A stretch of DNA of 6,286 bases from an uncultured Kouleothrix sp. (GTDB lineage Bacteria; Chloroflexota; Chloroflexia; Chloroflexales; Roseiflexaceae): contig CALLYN010000910.1 in assembly GCA_937858455.1 (NCBI GenBank), forward strand, positions 1-6,286. Direction: 5' to 3'. The notes beneath the pieces are model-generated. The model was given only the letters and a program-made list of their open reading frames with translations, was not told the DNA's origin and did no database searches. The translations under genes and the position numbers were made by a program. Position 1 is the first letter of the stretch. Each line of letters opens with the position of its first letter. This document shows positions 3,975 to 6,286 of the stretch, one piece after another.

Positions 3975-5306
3975 CTACTGGCGCACAAAGTGCAGCTGCT
4001 GAAAGCCGCGCCGCAGCGCCACTACGTCGGGCTGCACCCGCTCGGGCGCCTCGCCGGCCACCAGCACCCGCGCGATCAGCTCGGCCACGCGCGGCATATC
4101 CGCCGGCTGCATGCCCCAGCGCGTGATCTCCTGCGTCCCCAGCCGCAGCGCGTTGAAGTCGCCCGGCACCGGCGGCAGCGGCAGCTCGATCCCGCTCGTC
4201 AGAATATTCGCCCGCTCCAGCACGCGCGCGGCCGCCGTGCCGCCGCCGTACGCCTGCGCGTGTATCGCCACATGCTGCGACTCGGTGTAGCCACGTCCCG
4301 CCACCGCGTGCACCGGGCAGCCGCGCTCGGCCAGCGCCGCCGCCAGCGCCTGCGCGTTCGCGATACACGTGCGCGCATACGCGCGCCCAAACTCGCGCAG
4401 GTCGAGCATCGCCACGATCAGCGCGGCCGTCTTGCCCAGGTCGAAGTTCGCCGTCAGCCCTGGGTAGGCGATTGCGTCGAGGCGCCGCGCCAGCTCGGGC
4501 TCGTTCGTCAGGATCATGCCCGAGGGCGGCCCGCCAAACGATTTGTAGGTCGAGCTGGTCATCAGGTGCGCGCCCTCGGCCAGCGGCTGCTGAAACGCGC
4601 CGCCGGCGATCAGGCCCGACATATGCGCCGCGTCGTACATCAGGTATGCGCCCACCGCGTCGGCCACCGCGCGCGCCTCGGCCACCGGGTAGGGGAACAG
4701 GCACATGCTGCCGGCCACAATGATCAGCTTTGGCCGGATGCGCTCGGCCGCAGCGCGCAGCCCTGCCACGTCGATCGACATGCGCGCCGCGTCGTAGGGC
4801 ACGTCGTGGATCTCCAGGCCATACAGCCCGGCCGCGCCGGCCTGGTGGTGCGTCACGTGGCCGGCCGCGCTGTCGGCAAAGGCCATGATCCGGTCGCCCG
4901 GCTTGGCGCAGGCCATGTACGCATACAGGTTCGCCAGCGAGCCGCTGCCCACCCGAAACTCGGCGTAGGCGCAGCCAAACAGCTCCTTCAGCAGCTCGGC
5001 CGCGATGATCTCCAGCTGCTCGGCGTGCTGCATGCCCATCTCGTACTTCGCGCCAGGGTAGCCCAGGCTCGGCCGGCTGCCAACGCTCGCGCCCATCAGC
5101 CGCGCGGCGCGCGGGTTCAGCACGTTCGTGCCGGCGTACAGGCTCAGGCACTCGCGATCCATGTACTGCTCGTGGCGCGCCAGCAGCTCGTGCACCTCGC
5201 GCTCGAGCGCGTCCGATCCAAGCCCACGGTAGTGCGCCGCGCGCTCCTCGATCGCTGCCTCAAGCTCGGCCGGCACCCACGGCCGTGTGAAATCAGTTGT
5301 TGTCAC
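3975..5306 (-). CDS. Serine hydroxymethyltransferase-fold PLP enzyme, non-canonical active site
   Basis: A 443-residue fold-type I PLP enzyme related to GlyA along its whole length. Conserved: EYM-x-RE (46-52), LGYPGAKY (81-88), GCAYAEFRVGSGSLAN (111-126, GlyA's Q-H-SGSQAN), AGHVTHH (148-154) with the PLP-stacking His at 150, D225-AAH228 binding the PLP nitrogen, Schiff-base K255 in TSSTYKSFGGP, and R388 (NALRLGTQEITR), the substrate-carboxylate Arg. Changed: GlyA's SEN catalytic Glu is missing (LYAGTN, 56-61), THK is TYK, the Arg of GPRGG is Pro261, and the KRYYGG segment is KYEMGM. These are residues of the folate-dependent reaction, so plain serine-glycine interconversion is doubtful. An aldolase, transaldolase or other amino-acid-modifying activity is as likely. 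The start is GTG (5306-5304), with AAGAGGAG (5323-5316) nine bases upstream and only 18 bases after the exporter stop. Family assignment is firm; the reaction is not. Confidence 0.85.
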   Translation of the reverse strand: MTTTDFTRPWVPAELEAAIEERAAHYRGLGSDALEREVHELLARHEQYMDRECLSLYAGTNVLNPRAARLMGASVGSRPSLGYPGAKYEMGMQHAEQLEIIAAELLKELFGCAYAEFRVGSGSLANLYAYMACAKPGDRIMAFADSAAGHVTHHQAGAAGLYGLEIHDVPYDAARMSIDVAGLRAAAERIRPKLIIVAGSMCLFPYPVAEARAVADAVGAYLMYDAAHMSGLIAGGAFQQPLAEGAHLMTSSTYKSFGGPPSGMILTNEPELARRLDAIAYPGLTANFDLGKTAALIVAMLDLREFGRAYARTCIANAQALAAALAERGCPVHAVAGRGYTESQHVAIHAQAYGGGTAAARVLERANILTSGIELPLPPVPGDFNALRLGTQEITRWGMQPADMPRVAELIARVLVAGEAPERVQPDVVALRRGFQQLHFVRQ

Positions 5307-5324
5307 GCTAGGCCGCTCCTCTTA

Positions 5325-6269
5325 TCAAAGAACCGGATCATCATCTGTAGCAATACCTTCCGGCCGCAGCACCACCAGGCTCACGCCCACCAGCATCAGC
5401 GCCGCGCCCAGCACAAACGCCGCACCCAGCGGCTCGCCCAGAAACAGCCAGGCCAGCAGCACGCCGGCCAGCGGCTGAAAGTACATCATCGCCGCCACCG
5501 GCGCGGCGCCTGCCCGCCCAAGCGCCCAGAACAGCACCAGAAAGCCGAACACCGTTACCAGCAGGCCGGTGTACGCCAGCGCCGCCACGCCGATCGGCGT
5601 GAAGCGCGGCAGCTGGCCGCCGGCCCACTCGTACGCGCCGAACGGCAGCATCGCCAGCGTGCCCACCAGCCCGGCCGCGGCGGTTGCCGGCAGCGGCGCG
5701 TGGCGGCGCATCAGGTCGCGCCCCAGCAGGTTGTACACCGCCCAGCCAAGCGAGCCAGCCACAAAGATCGCGTCGCCCAGCAGGCGGCTGGCGAACGCGC
5801 CCCCGTCGCCGCCCTGCGGCCACAGGATCAGCAGCAGCCCGCCGATCGCCAGCACAAACCCCAGCCCGCCGCGCCAGCTCAGCCGCTCGCCGAGCCACGG
5901 CCACGCCAGCACCGCCACCCACAGCGGCGTGGTGGTGGCGATCATCGCGATATCGGCCGCCGGGCTCAGCTGCAGCGCCAGCGTCTGGCTGAGCTGCACA
6001 AAGCAGAAGCCGCTCAGCCCCATCGCCACAATCCGCCCGGCGTCGGGGCCGCGCAGCAGCCGCCAGGCCGCGCCACGCGCCAGCGGCAGCAGCACCGCCA
6101 GCGCCAGCACGAACCGCAGCAGCGCAAATGTCAGCGGCGGGATGCTCGCCAGCGCCGGCTTGGTCAGCGGAAATGCCGCACCCCAGATGATATTGATGCC
6201 GGCCATCGCCAGCACCGCCAGGTACGATTGGCGCGCCGCACCGCCGCGCGCGATTGATCTGCTTGCCAT
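5325..6269 (-). CDS. EamA/DMT-family transporter (probable metabolite exporter)
   Basis: A 314-residue inner-membrane protein of the drug/metabolite transporter superfamily with two tandem EamA repeats and about ten transmembrane helices, the standard size. The first repeat opens with the family motif INIIWGAAFPLTKPAL (25-40) and ends in WLGERLSWRGGLGFVLAIGG. The second ends in WLFLGEPLGAAFVLGAALMLVG; the paired LGE-(R/P)L motifs are the diagnostic repeat ends. Characterised relatives export amino acids or their derivatives (threonine/homoserine, O-acetylserine, cysteine) or other small metabolites; the substrate is not readable here. ATG 6269 is chosen because GGAG precedes it, although with only a three-base spacer. 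A GTG at 6278 is in frame, and the frame stays open to the window edge, so a few more N-terminal residues are possible. It is the upstream gene of a tight pair with the SHMT-like enzyme (18-base gap), suggesting that it moves that enzyme's substrate or product. Confidence 0.9.
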   Translation of the reverse strand: MASRSIARGGAARQSYLAVLAMAGINIIWGAAFPLTKPALASIPPLTFALLRFVLALAVLLPLARGAAWRLLRGPDAGRIVAMGLSGFCFVQLSQTLALQLSPAADIAMIATTTPLWVAVLAWPWLGERLSWRGGLGFVLAIGGLLLILWPQGGDGGAFASRLLGDAIFVAGSLGWAVYNLLGRDLMRRHAPLPATAAAGLVGTLAMLPFGAYEWAGGQLPRFTPIGVAALAYTGLLVTVFGFLVLFWALGRAGAAPVAAMMYFQPLAGVLLAWLFLGEPLGAAFVLGAALMLVGVSLVVLRPEGIATDDDPVL

Positions 6270-6286
6270 AGTCTCCACGATATATG

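Noticed and set aside
3376..5151. Long minus-strand frame overlapping the FKBP gene and the SHMT-like gene in another frame
   Set aside because: It overlaps two well-supported genes, crosses the terminator at 3923-3970 and has low-complexity Arg/Ala/Gly composition.
3990..6257. 755-codon open frame on the + strand across the SHMT-like/exporter operon
   Set aside because: Composition is extreme (Arg, Gln, His, Ala), it runs through the intergenic gap and two real genes without a domain, and it is the expected shadow of G+C-biased codons on the other strand.

Overview
The window is very G+C-rich, gene-dense bacterial DNA with strong C/G preference at third codon positions, GTG as well as ATG starts and ordinary Shine-Dalgarno sites. 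The style of its intergenic hairpins (a GGCTTCGCC core flanked by G-runs and C-runs) and the gene complement suggest a filamentous Chloroflexota member of the Roseiflexus/Kouleothrix type. That placement is an inference from style, not from a marker gene.

Layout. Bases 1-291 hold the 3' end of hemL (glutamate-1-semialdehyde aminomutase, tetrapyrrole synthesis). A 257-base gap follows, packed with hairpins: a Rho-independent terminator, a perfect 19-bp inverted repeat, and a reversed fragment of a dispersed repeat. Next on the + strand are a classical SDR oxidoreductase (549-1310) and a DUF892/YciF-type ferritin-like protein (1464-1955). A small four-helix membrane protein lies on the minus strand (2017-2364), with a copy of the hairpin repeat on each side. 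The + strand then carries a NIF3-family metalloprotein (2577-3368) and a SlyD-like FKBP prolyl isomerase (3475-3903), closed by a strong terminator. Convergent to these, on the minus strand, an EamA/DMT exporter (5325-6269) is followed 18 bases later by a divergent serine-hydroxymethyltransferase-fold PLP enzyme (3975-5306); the two almost certainly form one operon.

How the genes relate. The + strand genes look like independent housekeeping or stress units (haem synthesis, redox, ferritin-like, folding) with their own ribosome sites and gaps of 100-260 bases. The one clear functional pairing is exporter plus SHMT-like enzyme. The enzyme keeps the PLP lysine, the Asp/His PLP contacts and the substrate-carboxylate Arg. 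It has lost the Glu, Arg and His positions that canonical SHMT uses around the folate and active site, so it probably does not do ordinary serine-glycine interconversion.

Most worth a second look: the non-canonical SHMT-like enzyme and its exporter, the dispersed hairpin repeat family, and the altered metal-ligand motifs of the NIF3 protein. I see no CRISPR array, tRNA, rRNA, transposase or phage gene.
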